DNA of 64,000 nt. Source: Streptomyces alboniger (GTDB taxonomy: Bacteria > Actinomycetota > Actinomycetes > Streptomycetales > Streptomycetaceae). This document shows positions 1-9,035 of the stretch, piece after piece. The stretch is from positions 6,944,001 through 7,008,000 of the forward strand of contig NZ_CP023695.1 of NCBI RefSeq assembly GCF_008704395.1. The letters are read 5' to 3'. A program made the position numbers and the translations under genes. Under the pieces are notes generated by a model. It searched no databases. It saw nothing but the letters and a program-made list of their open reading frames with translations, and was not told the origin of the DNA. Within the stretch, counting starts at the first letter, position 1. Each line of letters begins with the position of its first letter.

Positions 1-87
1 CTGGCGCGACGGCACCCCGACGCGCCCGTCGCCGACGAAGTGCCCGTCTTCCTGGAGCGGTTGAGGGCCGAGGGGTGGCTGCGATGA
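1..87 (+). CDS. pqqD: PqqD, C-terminal end (partial)
   Basis: The first 28 codons of the window are the tail of a gene that starts upstream. The tail ends in PVFLERLRAEGWLR followed by TGA. PqqD is the small peptide chaperone that presents the PqqA precursor to the radical SAM enzyme PqqE, and a short helical tail of this kind fits the family. The identification rests mainly on position: the stop codon overlaps the ATG of pqqE (ATGA), the usual pqqD-pqqE coupling. The fragment alone is too short for an independent call. Confidence 0.7.
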   Translation: MARRHPDAPVADEVPVFLERLRAEGWLR

Positions 88-1193
88 AAGACCCCGCCCC
101 AGCCCCCGACCCGCCCTGGGCCCTCCTCGCCGAACTCACCCACGGCTGCCCCCTGCGGTGCGCCTACTGCTCCAATCCCACCGAACTCACCAGTGTTGCG
201 GGCGAGTTGAGCGCCGCTGAATGGGCGGACGTACTGGATCAGGCCGCCGCACTCGGCGTCGTGCAGACCCATCTGTCCGGCGGGGAGCCGCTGTTGCGCC
301 GCGACCTCGCCGAGATCGTCGCCGCCGCCGACTCCGCCGGGATCTACACGCAGCTGGTGACCAGCGGCGTGGGCCTGCACCGCGAGCGCCTCGGCCGGCT
401 CATCGACGCGGGGCTGCGCAGCGTCCAGCTGTCCGTGCAGCATGCCGACCCGGAGGCGGCGGCGCGCATCGCGGGCGCCCGGGCGTTCACCGCGAAGGAG
501 CGGGCGGCACGTCTGGTGCGGTCCACCGGGCTGCCGCTCGGGCTGAACGCCGTACTGCACCGCGCGAACCTCGACGCGCTCGACGCCCTCGTGGAACTCG
601 GCCTGGCCTGGGGCGCCGACCGGGTCGAGCTGGCCAACACCCAGTTCTACGGCTGGGCGCTGCGCAACCGCGACGCCCTGCTGCCGGACCGCGCTCAGGT
701 CGCGCGTGCCCGCGAACGCGTCGAACGGTGGCGCGAGCGGCTCACGGGCCGCATGGAACTGGTGTGGGTGGCGCCCGACTACGTCGACGGCGTCGCGAAG
801 CCCTGCATGGGCGGCTGGGGCGCGGTGTCCCTGACCGTCACCCCCGACGGCGCCGTGCTGCCCTGCCCGGCCGCCGCCGGACTCCTCGGCCCGGACGCGC
901 CGAACGTCCGGGAGCACCGACTGGGCTGGATCTGGCGGGAGTCGGACGCCTTCGGCCGCTACCGGGGCGAGACGTGGATGAGTGATCCCTGCCGCGGCTG
1001 CGAGCTGCGCACCGCCGACTTCGGAGGCTGCCGATGCCAGGCGTACGCCCTGACCGGGGACGCCGCGCGCACGGACCCCGCGTGCCACCGCTCGCCCGAC
1101 CACGGGATGATCCGCGCCCTGGTCGACGGGGCGGCCCGCCCCCAGGCCGACGGTAAGCAGCCCGCCTACGCCTACCGCACCCACGCGCCGTAA
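84..1193 (+). CDS. pqqE: PqqE, radical SAM enzyme of PQQ biosynthesis
   Basis: A 369-residue radical SAM protein with a SPASM domain. PqqE makes the carbon-carbon crosslink between Glu and Tyr of the PqqA peptide, the first committed step to the cofactor pyrroloquinoline quinone. The SAM-cluster motif CPLRCAYC places Cys22, Cys26 and Cys29 near the N-terminus. The C-terminal third has the auxiliary-cluster cysteines (CMGGWG, LPCPA, then CRGCELR and GGCRCQ). The ATG at 84 overlaps the pqqD stop and is preferred over a GTG at 75. A secreted PQQ-type dehydrogenase follows after 71 bp. Length and motifs are normal for the family. Confidence 0.93.
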   Translation: MKDPAPAPDPPWALLAELTHGCPLRCAYCSNPTELTSVAGELSAAEWADVLDQAAALGVVQTHLSGGEPLLRRDLAEIVAAADSAGIYTQLVTSGVGLHRERLGRLIDAGLRSVQLSVQHADPEAAARIAGARAFTAKERAARLVRSTGLPLGLNAVLHRANLDALDALVELGLAWGADRVELANTQFYGWALRNRDALLPDRAQVARARERVERWRERLTGRMELVWVAPDYVDGVAKPCMGGWGAVSLTVTPDGAVLPCPAAAGLLGPDAPNVREHRLGWIWRESDAFGRYRGETWMSDPCRGCELRTADFGGCRCQAYALTGDAARTDPACHRSPDHGMIRALVDGAARPQADGKQPAYAYRTHAP

Positions 1194-1264
1194 CCACCGC
1201 CCCTCTACAGCTCGACCTCCACGGCTCCACCTCCACAGATCGACAGAGACGGAGAACCGGCATC

Positions 1265-2332
1265 ATGGCAAGAACTCTCATCGCCCTGACCGCTGCGGGT
1301 GCTGTCACCGCCGCCTCGCTCACCCTGGCCAAAGAGCCCGCCGTGCTCGGCGAACCCGGTGCGCCCACCACCGTGTCCACCGGGTGGACCATCCCCTGGG
1401 GCACCTCGTGGCTGCCCGACGGATCCGCCGCCCTGGTCACCGAGCGCGACGACTTCCGGGTGTGGCGGCTCTCGAAGGACGGCAGGGACAAGCGGCGGCT
1501 CGGCACCGTCCCGGAGTCGCTGACCACCGGCGGCGAGGGCGGCCTGATGGGAATAGCCGTCGACCCGGACTGGGCCACGAACCACCACGTGTACGTGATG
1601 CACACCTCCACCGAGGGCAACCGCATCGCCCGCATGACGTACGACGGCACGACCCTGTCCGGCTACAAGCCGCTGCTCAAGGGGATCAAGAAGAACAAGT
1701 ACCACAACGGCGGACGCCTCGCCTTCGGCCCCGACGGATACCTCTACGCCACCACCGGTGACGCCCAGGACAAGGCCCTCGCGCAGGACAGGAACTCCCT
1801 CAACGGCAAGATCCTGCGGCTGACGAAGGACGGGAAGCCCGCGCCGGGCAACCCCTTCGGCAACCACGTCTACAGCATGGGCCACCGCAACCCGCAGGGC
1901 ATCGCGTTCGACGCCCAAGGAAGGCTCTGGGGGGCCGAGTTCGGAGACCGCAGGACGGACGAACTCAACCTCATCAAGCCGGGCGGGAACTACGGCTGGC
2001 CCATCTGCGAGGGCACCTGCGACGTGGCCGGCATGACCAATCCCAAGAAGACCTGGAGCGTCGCCGAGGCCTCCCCGAGCGGGGTCGCGGTCGTCGACGG
2101 CGCGGTCTACATGGCGGCGCTCAGGGGCAAGCGGCTGTGGCGCGTACCGATCAACGCCGACAACGAGAACGTCGGCACCGCGAAGGCCTACTACGTGGGC
2201 GCGTACGGGCGTCTGCGCTCGGTCACCGCGGTGCCCGGCGCCGACGCACTGTGGCTCTCCACCACCAATGCCGATGGCAATGGGGGCCAGCCCGACGGCT
2301 CCGACAAGATCTTCCGCGTACCGATCGGCTGA
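1265..2332 (+). CDS. Secreted PQQ-dependent sugar dehydrogenase (GSDH family)
   Basis: A 355-residue protein of the glucose/sorbosone dehydrogenase beta-propeller family (soluble GDH-B/Aldose sugar dehydrogenase type), which oxidises aldoses outside the membrane with PQQ. The N-terminus (MARTLIALTAAGAVTAASL) looks like a signal peptide. Family hallmarks are present in order: GGEGGLMGIAVDPD, YHNGGRLAFGPDGYLY, GHRNPQGIAFD and GAEFGDRRTDELNLI followed by GGNYGWP. It starts 71 bp after pqqE on the same strand, so cofactor synthesis and a likely cofactor user are adjacent. The substrate cannot be read from the sequence. A GAGA-rich purine stretch before the ATG may serve as ribosome binding site. 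Confidence 0.88.
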   Translation: MARTLIALTAAGAVTAASLTLAKEPAVLGEPGAPTTVSTGWTIPWGTSWLPDGSAALVTERDDFRVWRLSKDGRDKRRLGTVPESLTTGGEGGLMGIAVDPDWATNHHVYVMHTSTEGNRIARMTYDGTTLSGYKPLLKGIKKNKYHNGGRLAFGPDGYLYATTGDAQDKALAQDRNSLNGKILRLTKDGKPAPGNPFGNHVYSMGHRNPQGIAFDAQGRLWGAEFGDRRTDELNLIKPGGNYGWPICEGTCDVAGMTNPKKTWSVAEASPSGVAVVDGAVYMAALRGKRLWRVPINADNENVGTAKAYYVGAYGRLRSVTAVPGADALWLSTTNADGNGGQPDGSDKIFRVPIG

Positions 2333-2354
2333 CCTGGGCGCCCGGCGGGCCGTG

Positions 2355-4178
2355 TCAGGACCGGTAGAGCGCCTCGACCTCGGTCGAGTAGGCCTGCTCG
2401 ATGGCCTTCCGCTTGAGTTTCAGTGAGGGCGTCAGCAAGCCGTGCTCCTCGCTGAACTGATGCGCCAGTATCCGGAACGTACGAATGGACTCGGCCTGCG
2501 AGACAAGGGTGTTGGCGGCGACGACGGCCCGTCGCACCTCCGTCTCCAGATCGTGGTCCCGCACCAGCTCACCGGGCGGAAGCATGGGCTTGCGCCGCAT
2601 GGTCAGCCAGTGCTCCACCGCCTCCGCGTCCAGCGTGACGAGCGCGGCGACGTAGGGGCGGTCGTTGCCGACGACGATGCACTGCGCGACCAGCGGATGG
2701 TCGCGCACCCGCTCCTCCAGCTGGGCCGGCGAGACGCTCTTGCCGCCCGAGGTCACCAGGATCTCCTTCTTGCGCCCGGTGATCGTCAGATAGCCGTCCT
2801 CGTCGAGCGAGCCCAGGTCTCCGGTGGCGAGCCAGCCGTCCCGCAGCGTCGCGTCGGTCGCGCCCGGGTCGTTGAGGTAACCCTGGAAGATGTTGCCGCC
2901 GCGCAGCCAGACCTCGCCGTCCTCCGCGACGCGCACCGTCGTACCCGGAATCGGCTGGCCCACCGTGCCGTAGCGGGTGCGCTCGGGCGGGTTGGCGGTC
3001 GCGGCGGCCGTCGACTCCGTCAGTCCGTACCCCTCGTAGACCGTCACGCCCGCGCCCGCGAAGAACAGGCCGAGCCGCCGGTCCATGCCCGAGCCGCCCG
3101 ACATCGCGTGCCGCACCCGGCCGCCCATCGCCTCGCGCACCTTGGAGTACACCAGCTTGTCGAAGAGCTGGTGCTGCATGCGCAGCCCCGCCGAAGGGCC
3201 GGGGCCCGATCCGAAGGCCTTGGCCTCCAGCGCGTCCGCGTACCGCACCGCGCACTCGACGGCCTTGTCGAACGCGCCCGCCTTGCCGTCCTTCTCCGCC
3301 TTGCGCCGCGCCGCGTTGAAGACCTTCTCGAAGATGTACGGCACGGCCAGGATGAACGACGGCCGGAACGCGGCCAGATCGGGCAGCAGCGCCGCCGCGT
3401 TGAGGTTCGGCTGGTGTCCCATCTTGACCCGGCCGCGCACCGCCGCGACCTGCACCATGCGGCCGAAGACGTGCGCGAGCGGCAGGAAGAGCAGCGTGGT
3501 GGCCTCGTCGCCGCGCTTGGCGCGGAAGACCGGCTCCCAGCGCTCGACCATCACATCCGCCTCGAACATGAAGTTCGCGTGGGAGACCAGACAGCCCTTG
3601 GGCTTGCCCGTCGTGCCGGACGTGTAGATGATCGTGGCGATCGACTCGGGGGTGACCGCGCGGCGGTGACGGTGCACCACCTCGTCGTCGATGTCCAGGC
3701 CTGCGCCGTTCAGCTCGCCCACCGCGTCGGCGTCCAGCTGCCACAGCCTGCGCAGCTGCGGCAGCCGGTCGATGACCGAACCGATCGTCATCGCGTGGTC
3801 CTCGTGCTCGACCATCGCGGCGCTGACCTGCGCGTCGTGCAGCATCCAGACGACCTGCTCGGCCGAGGACGTCGGATATACCGGCACGACCTGGGCGCCG
3901 ATGGACCACAGCGCGAAGTCGAAGAGCGTCCACTCGTAGCGCGTACGGGACATGATGGCCACGCGGTCGCCGAACCGTACGCCGTGCGCGATCAGCCCCT
4001 TGGCGAGGGCGAGCACCTCGTCGCGGAAACGGGCCGAGGTGACGTCCTGCCACCGTCCGTCGGTCTTGCGGCCGAGGGCGATGCGCGTCGGATCCTCGGC
4101 GGCATGGTCGAAGACGGCGTCGGCAAGGCCCCCCACCAGTGGCGCCGACGCCATCGGAGGGTTCGAGAACTCGCGCAA
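2355..4178 (-). CDS. Long-chain fatty acid-CoA ligase (FadD/FAA1 type)
   Basis: An AMP-binding enzyme of 607 residues that activates fatty acids to acyl-CoA through an acyl-adenylate. The phosphate-binding motif YTSGTTGKPKG lies at residues 185-195. Later come YEGYGLTES, the hinge region TGDLGSLDEDGYL and TGRKKEILVTSGGKSVSP. The TTG start is chosen because the family N-terminus (REFSNPP) begins there and an AAGGAG sits 5 nt upstream; in-frame starts further upstream extend into non-conserved sequence. An inverted repeat at 4326-4343, about 150 bp upstream, resembles operators of TetR-type fatty-acid regulators. The gene converges on the sugar dehydrogenase. Confidence 0.9.
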   Translation of the reverse strand: MREFSNPPMASAPLVGGLADAVFDHAAEDPTRIALGRKTDGRWQDVTSARFRDEVLALAKGLIAHGVRFGDRVAIMSRTRYEWTLFDFALWSIGAQVVPVYPTSSAEQVVWMLHDAQVSAAMVEHEDHAMTIGSVIDRLPQLRRLWQLDADAVGELNGAGLDIDDEVVHRHRRAVTPESIATIIYTSGTTGKPKGCLVSHANFMFEADVMVERWEPVFRAKRGDEATTLLFLPLAHVFGRMVQVAAVRGRVKMGHQPNLNAAALLPDLAAFRPSFILAVPYIFEKVFNAARRKAEKDGKAGAFDKAVECAVRYADALEAKAFGSGPGPSAGLRMQHQLFDKLVYSKVREAMGGRVRHAMSGGSGMDRRLGLFFAGAGVTVYEGYGLTESTAAATANPPERTRYGTVGQPIPGTTVRVAEDGEVWLRGGNIFQGYLNDPGATDATLRDGWLATGDLGSLDEDGYLTITGRKKEILVTSGGKSVSPAQLEERVRDHPLVAQCIVVGNDRPYVAALVTLDAEAVEHWLTMRRKPMLPPGELVRDHDLETEVRRAVVAANTLVSQAESIRTFRILAHQFSEEHGLLTPSLKLKRKAIEQAYSTEVEALYRS

Positions 4179-4325
4179 TGATGCTCCTTGTGGCGCTCCG
4201 CACAGCGCCGTGACCGTACCCCACGCCGCGCCCCCGCGGGAGGGGGTCGATGCGCGGCCGGTGGGGGCCATCAGCACTGGTCAGCCGGTGGAAATACGGC
4301 CACAAGGGGAACGGCCGGACAGATT

Positions 4326-4343
4326 ACTTACGCTTGAGTAAGT
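4326..4343. promoter_or_regulatory. Inverted repeat, candidate TetR-type operator
   Basis: ACTTAC-N6-GTAAGT is a perfect 6-bp inverted repeat. It covers the stop codon of the MFS gene and lies upstream of the acyl-CoA ligase on the same strand. TTAC...GTAA palindromes of this kind are typical of TetR-family fatty-acid regulators in actinobacteria. A second TTAC/GTAA palindrome precedes the thioesterase at 16345. Confidence 0.4.
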
Positions 4344-5869
4344 TTCGGTGGCGTGATCTCCACCGAATCTGTACGTGGCGTGCAGACATGCGCCTGCTCC
4401 TTCCGGCGTGCGTCGCCGGCCCCCGTGACCGGGGGCCGCTGACGCGACGTACGCACCATGACGAGCACCAGCGCTCCCGCGACCAGACCGGCGACACCCG
4501 CCGCGAGCGACGCCCCGTTCAGGCCCGCCGCGAAGGCCGCCCGGACCGAGTGCTCGGAGACCGTGCCGCGCAGGGCCGGGGCGCCACCGCCCGCCACGGT
4601 GTGCGCCGCGTCATGACCGAGCGAGTCCGCCATACGGGAGGTCAGCACCGTGCCGAACAGGGCGACCCCGACCGCGTAACCGAGCTGGCGGAAGGTGTTG
4701 ACCGCGCCGCCCGCCATCCCCGAGTTCTCGGGCGGCACCGCGGCGAGCGCGGCCCCCGCGAGGCCCGGCGCGACCAGCCCCGTACCGATGCCGGCGAGCG
4801 TCAGCCCCGGCAGGAGCGCCGGCCAGGACGACCCGGCGTCGAGCACCGCCATGCACAGCCCGCCCGCCCCGATCAGCAGCAGCCCGCCGCCGATGACCAG
4901 GCGCGGCGCCACGCCGTGCAGCAGCCGCCCGCCGACCGCCGCCACGACGAACGACGTCGCCGCGAGCGGCAGCAGCACCAGGCTGCCCCGCACCGCACTC
5001 ATGCCGAGCACGGTCTGGAGCCAGATGGAGAGGTAGGGGATGACACCGAACGCCGCCGCGTTGTATCCGATCGCGCCGAGCAGCACTCCGGTGAACGCGG
5101 GCTTGCGCAGCAGCCGCAGATCGAGGAGCGGATGGGTGACGCGCCGCTCGACCAGAACGAAGCAGAGCAGCGAGAGAGCCGACACGGCGAAGGCCGCGGT
5201 GGTGAGCGACGACGTCCAGCCGCCGGTGCCGCCGTGCAGCACGCCGTACGTCCCCGCGCCCGCGAAGCAGGCGAACGCGGCCGTACCCGCCCAGTCGACG
5301 CGGCGCCCGGCGGGGCCCTTGGACTCCGGCACGACCCGCAGCGTCAGCCAGACCGACGCCACGCTCACCGGCAGGTTCACGAAGAAGATCCATCGCCAGC
5401 CGGGCCCCGCGGTGAGCAGCCCGCCCACGATCGGCCCGAGCGCGGCGGACGCCCCGCTCACGGCGCCCCAGACGCCGAGCGCGACGGACCGGTCGCGGCC
5501 CTGGTAGGCGGCGGCGATCAGCGGCAGGGTCGTCGCGAACATCGCCGCGGCGCCGAGGCCCTGCGCGGCGCGGGCCGCCACGAGCAGTTCCGCGTCCGAC
5601 GCGAGGCCGCAGCCCAGCGAGGCCACGGCGAAGAGCACGGTCCCCGCCACGTTGAGCCGCCGTCGGCCCAGCACGTCGGCCGCGGCGCCGACGCCGAGCA
5701 GCAGCGCGGCCAGCGCGAGCGCGTACCCGTCGATGACCCATTGCAGGTCACTCAGCGAGGCACCGAGCGCCCGCGCCATGTCGGGCAGCGCCACGACCAC
5801 GATCGTCACGTCCAGCAGCAGCATGAACGTCCCCAGAGACACCGCGGTGAGCGGCCCCCATGTACGCAT
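4328..5869 (-). CDS. MFS drug exporter, DHA2 (EmrB/QacA) family
   Basis: A 513-residue membrane protein with the 14-helix pattern of proton-driven multidrug exporters. Motif C-type glycines (GAVSGASAALGPIVGG), the helix-1 aspartate segment MLLLDVTIVVVALP and the loop motif LGRRRLN are visible. It would export toxic compounds or a secondary metabolite; the substrate is unknown. The ATG at 5869 follows GGAGGACAGGAA, so upstream in-frame starts are not used. It is divergent from an Lrp-type regulator across 128 bp, suggesting that regulator controls it. Confidence 0.88.
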   Translation of the reverse strand: MRTWGPLTAVSLGTFMLLLDVTIVVVALPDMARALGASLSDLQWVIDGYALALAALLLGVGAAADVLGRRRLNVAGTVLFAVASLGCGLASDAELLVAARAAQGLGAAAMFATTLPLIAAAYQGRDRSVALGVWGAVSGASAALGPIVGGLLTAGPGWRWIFFVNLPVSVASVWLTLRVVPESKGPAGRRVDWAGTAAFACFAGAGTYGVLHGGTGGWTSSLTTAAFAVSALSLLCFVLVERRVTHPLLDLRLLRKPAFTGVLLGAIGYNAAAFGVIPYLSIWLQTVLGMSAVRGSLVLLPLAATSFVVAAVGGRLLHGVAPRLVIGGGLLLIGAGGLCMAVLDAGSSWPALLPGLTLAGIGTGLVAPGLAGAALAAVPPENSGMAGGAVNTFRQLGYAVGVALFGTVLTSRMADSLGHDAAHTVAGGGAPALRGTVSEHSVRAAFAAGLNGASLAAGVAGLVAGALVLVMVRTSRQRPPVTGAGDARRKEQAHVCTPRTDSVEITPPKLTQA

Positions 5870-5956
5870 TTCCTGTCCTCCGACTCGTCGTGCGAGTGAC
5901 GCGTGCGCGCCTCCTCGTACGATGGGGCCGTGGCGAACGATCCCGGTGTCTCCGGA

Positions 5957-5983
5957 CACATGGGTGCACGAATCCGACATGTG
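5957..5983. promoter_or_regulatory. Inverted repeat between exporter and Lrp regulator
   Basis: CACATG-N15-CATGTG lies in the divergent spacer just before the GTG of the Lrp-type gene. A smaller repeat, GTGTC-N4-GACAC, sits immediately upstream at 5946-5959. Lrp/AsnC proteins often bind such spaced palindromes next to their own gene, so this is a candidate autoregulatory operator that could also cover the exporter promoter. Confidence 0.35.
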
Positions 5984-5997
5984 AAGGGGTTCTGCTG

Positions 5998-6975
5998 GTG
6001 GAATCCGAAGACTTCGACGAACTGGACCTCAAGCTGCTGCACGCCCTGGAGATCGACGGCAGAGCCCCGTTCAGCCGCGTCGCGGGCGTCCTCGGTGTCT
6101 CCGACCAGACCGTCGCCCGCCGCTTCCGCCGCCTGCGCGCCGAGGCGGGCCTTCGCATCGTCGGCGTCCGCGACAGCGCACGGCTCGGCCGGGACCAGTG
6201 GATGCTGCGCCTGCGCTGTGCGCCCGACAGCGCCGAGGCGATCGCGGCCGCCCTGGCCCGCCGCCCCGACACGGCGTGGGTCCACCTCACCTCGGCCGGC
6301 ACCGAAGTGGTCTGCATGACGCTGCCCCGCACCCCGGGCGACTACGACGACCTCCTCTTCGGCAAGCTCCTGCGCACCCGACAACTCGTCGAAGTCACCG
6401 CACACCAGCTCCTGCGCAACTTCTACGGCGGACGCACCGGCTGGATCGGCAAGCACCGCCCGCTGACCGACGAGCAGGTCGCCGCCCTGCGCCCCGCCGA
6501 GCCGTCGACCGGCCCCGGCCCCGTCAGCATCGCCCCCGACGACGAGCCCCTGGTCGCCGCCCTGAAGGCCGACGGGCGCGCCACCTACCCCGAACTCCAG
6601 CGGCTCACGGGCCGCTCCGAGTCAGCGGTCAAACGCCGCGTCGCCGCGCTGCTCGGCTCCGGCGCGCTCTACATCGACACCGAGTACGACACCGCCCGCT
6701 TCGGCTTCGGCACCGCCGCGATGCTCTGGGTCACCGTGGCCCCCGGAGCCCTCGACGAGGTGGGGCGGGCGATGGCCGGGCACCCCGAGATCGCCCACGC
6801 CTCCGCGGTCACCGGGTCCGCCAACCTGATGGCGACCGTCATCACCCGCGACACGGCGGAGCTGTACACCTATCTGAGCGGCACGCTCGGCCCGCTGGAC
6901 GGCGTGCGGCACATCGAGTCGGCGCCCCTCCTGCGCCGCTTCAAGGAACTCACCTACCCGCGCCCTCTGCGTTAG
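5998..6975 (+). CDS. Lrp/AsnC-family regulator, duplicated domain form
   Basis: A 325-residue regulator made of two AsnC-like halves. The first half opens with DELDLKLLHALEIDGRAP and a winged HTH (VSDQTVARRFRRLR, about residues 34-47). The second HTH (LQRLTGRSESAVKRRVAAL) starts near residue 200 and is followed by a RAM-like effector domain. Classical Lrp proteins are about 150 residues, so this is the tandem form common in streptomycetes. The GTG at 5998 follows GAAGGGG. The gene is divergent from a DHA2 exporter, the probable target. Its 3' end overlaps the convergent LysR gene by 26 bp. Confidence 0.85.
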   Translation: MESEDFDELDLKLLHALEIDGRAPFSRVAGVLGVSDQTVARRFRRLRAEAGLRIVGVRDSARLGRDQWMLRLRCAPDSAEAIAAALARRPDTAWVHLTSAGTEVVCMTLPRTPGDYDDLLFGKLLRTRQLVEVTAHQLLRNFYGGRTGWIGKHRPLTDEQVAALRPAEPSTGPGPVSIAPDDEPLVAALKADGRATYPELQRLTGRSESAVKRRVAALLGSGALYIDTEYDTARFGFGTAAMLWVTVAPGALDEVGRAMAGHPEIAHASAVTGSANLMATVITRDTAELYTYLSGTLGPLDGVRHIESAPLLRRFKELTYPRPLR

Positions 6976-7864
6976 GGCCGCCCCGCCGCAGCCGGTCGCC
7001 GCCCGCCAGGATCGCCGCGGCCAGCGCGTCGGCCGCGGCCTGGTCGGCGGCGCGTCGCTCGCCGTGCAGCAGGACGAAGTCGACCGCGCCCAGCTCCGGC
7101 AGGCCCGCCCGGTCGGGGACGCGGACCAGGCCAGGCGGGATCAGGCCGCGTGAGTGCGCCATCACGCCGAGGCCCGCACGGGCGGCCGCCACCAGGCCGT
7201 TGAGGCTGCCGCTGGTGCAGGCCACGCGCCAGGCGCGGCCGCGCCGCTCCAGCGCCTCGAAGGCGAGGGCGCGGGTGATGCCCGGGGGCGGGTAGACGAT
7301 CAGCGGCACCGGGCGTTCGGGGTCCAGGCGCAGCCGCTCGGAGCCGATCCACACCAGCTCGTCGTGGCGCACCAGCCGGCCCCGCGGATCCTCCGGGCGC
7401 CGCTTGGCGAGCACCAGGTCGAGCTTGCCCGCGTCGAGCTGCTCGTGCAGGGTGCCGGACAGCTCGACCGTCAGCTCCAGGTCGACGTCCGGGTGGTCGT
7501 GCCGGAAGGACTCCAGGATGTCGGTGAGCCGCGTCAGGACGAAGTCCTCCGACGCCCCGAACCGCAGCCGCCCGCCGAGCCGCGTCCGCGTGAAGAACGC
7601 CGCCGCCTGCTCGTGCACGGCAAGGATGCGGCGGGCGAAGCCGAGCATCGCCTCGCCGTCCTCGGTCAGCTCCACGCTGTGGGTGTCACGCGTGAACAGT
7701 GGCCGCCCCGTGGCCTCCTCCAGACGGCGCACGTGCTGGCTCACCGTCGACTGGCGCAGCCCGAGGCGCCGTGCGGCCTGCGTGAAGCTCAGTGTCTGGG
7801 CGACCGCGAGGAAGGTGCGGAGCTGCGGAGGGTCGTACACGAGAGGCAGCCTAGACCCGCTCAT
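6950..7864 (-). CDS. LysR-family transcriptional regulator
   Basis: A 304-residue LTTR. The N-terminal HTH reads LRTFLAVAQTLSFTQAA followed by LRQSTVSQHVRRLEEATG. The periplasmic-binding-like effector domain begins near residue 92 (GRLRFGASEDF). It is divergent from the BASS-family transporter gene across 103 bp, the usual regulator-target arrangement, so it probably controls uptake of that transporter's substrate. A near-palindrome in the spacer is a candidate binding site. The effector is unknown. Confidence 0.87.
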   Translation of the reverse strand: MSGSRLPLVYDPPQLRTFLAVAQTLSFTQAARRLGLRQSTVSQHVRRLEEATGRPLFTRDTHSVELTEDGEAMLGFARRILAVHEQAAAFFTRTRLGGRLRFGASEDFVLTRLTDILESFRHDHPDVDLELTVELSGTLHEQLDAGKLDLVLAKRRPEDPRGRLVRHDELVWIGSERLRLDPERPVPLIVYPPPGITRALAFEALERRGRAWRVACTSGSLNGLVAAARAGLGVMAHSRGLIPPGLVRVPDRAGLPELGAVDFVLLHGERRAADQAAADALAAAILAGGDRLRRGGPNAEGAGR

Positions 7865-7904
7865 CGCGTTCCGTGATGACAGTCAGAGCGGTGTACGGGA
7901 TTCC

Positions 7905-7928
7905 TGATCGCCCCGGACGGGCGGATCA
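7905..7928. promoter_or_regulatory. Candidate LysR operator
   Basis: TGATC-N14-GATCA in the spacer between the LysR gene and the BASS transporter. LysR boxes are typically dyads of about this span. No other comparable dyad was seen in the spacer. Confidence 0.3.
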
Positions 7929-7967
7929 TGGAGAGGGCACGTTCCCCCACCGAAAGCATGGAGCCCC

Positions 7968-9035
7968 GTGAAACGCCTGAAGTGGCCGTCCTGGATGCCG
8001 GTGGACCCGTACATAGTGGCGTTGCTCGCGACCGTGGGCGTCGCGGCGCTCCTGCCCGCCCGCGGCACCGCCGCCGACGTCGCCTCGGGGACCTCCACCG
8101 CCGCCGTGTCGTTCCTCTTCTTCCTCTACGGTGCCCGGCTCTCCACCCGCGAGGCGCTCGACGGGCTCAAGCACTGGCGGCTGCACGCCACGGTCCTCGC
8201 CTGCACGTTCCTCGTCTTCCCGGTGCTCGGGCTCGCCGCGAAGGGCCTCGTCCCCCACGTCCTGACGCCCGCCCTCTACAGCGGCTTCCTCTTCCTCACC
8301 CTGGTGCCGTCGACGATCCAGTCGTCCATCGCCTTCACGTCCATGGCCCGCGGCAACGTCCCCGCGGCGATCTGCGCCGGCTCCTTCTCCTCCCTCGCCG
8401 GCATCCTGCTCACCCCGCTGCTCGCCGCGGCGCTGCTCGGCAGCAGGGGCGGCGGCTTCTCGGCGGACTCCGCCGTCAAGATCGTGCTGCAACTGCTCGT
8501 GCCGTTCGTCGCCGGGCAACTGCTGCGCCGCTGGGTGGGCGGCTTCCTCGCCCGGCACAAGAAGGTCCTCGGATACGTGGACCGCGCCTCGATCCTGCTC
8601 GTCGTCTACACCGCCTTCAGCGCAGGCATGGTGCAGGGCATCTGGAGTCAGGTGACCCCGTGGCGGCTGCTCGCGCTGCTCGGCGTCGAGGCCGTACTGC
8701 TCACCGTGATGCTCACGCTCACCTGGTACGGCGCGAAGCGGCTGGGCTTCGGCCGCGGGGACCGCATCGCGATCCAGTTCGCCGGGTCGAAGAAGTCCCT
8801 GGCCGCGGGGCTTCCCATGGCCAGCGTCCTGTTCGGGGCGCACGCCTCACTCGCTGTCCTGCCGCTGATGCTCTTCCATCAGATGCAGCTCATGGTCTGC
8901 GCGGTCATCGCCAAGCGCCGCTCGCGCGATCCGCGGGACTTCGACGCCGAGGAGTCCGCCGGAGCCGGTGTCAGCGGGGCTCCGCGAGCCGCAGCGACAC
9001 GAACCGGGGCCGGTACAGCGCCACGTTCCGGTTGA
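7968..9035 (+). CDS. BASS-family transporter (bile acid:Na+ symporter-like)
   Basis: A 355-residue integral membrane protein of the SBF-like/YfeH-type subgroup. It has about nine or ten hydrophobic helices. Characteristic segments are FFLYGARLSTREAL, FLFLTLVPSTIQSSIAFTSMA, and QFAGSKKSLAAGLPMA with the conserved GSKKSL loop. Family members move organic anions with sodium; the substrate here is not predictable. The GTG start follows GGAG. The C-terminal 35 residues are polar and low in complexity, and their codons overlap the convergent DUF4185 gene by 65 bp, which could mean a recently extended tail. Confidence 0.85.
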   Translation: MKRLKWPSWMPVDPYIVALLATVGVAALLPARGTAADVASGTSTAAVSFLFFLYGARLSTREALDGLKHWRLHATVLACTFLVFPVLGLAAKGLVPHVLTPALYSGFLFLTLVPSTIQSSIAFTSMARGNVPAAICAGSFSSLAGILLTPLLAAALLGSRGGGFSADSAVKIVLQLLVPFVAGQLLRRWVGGFLARHKKVLGYVDRASILLVVYTAFSAGMVQGIWSQVTPWRLLALLGVEAVLLTVMLTLTWYGAKRLGFGRGDRIAIQFAGSKKSLAAGLPMASVLFGAHASLAVLPLMLFHQMQLMVCAVIAKRRSRDPRDFDAEESAGAGVSGAPRAAATRTGAGTAPRSG

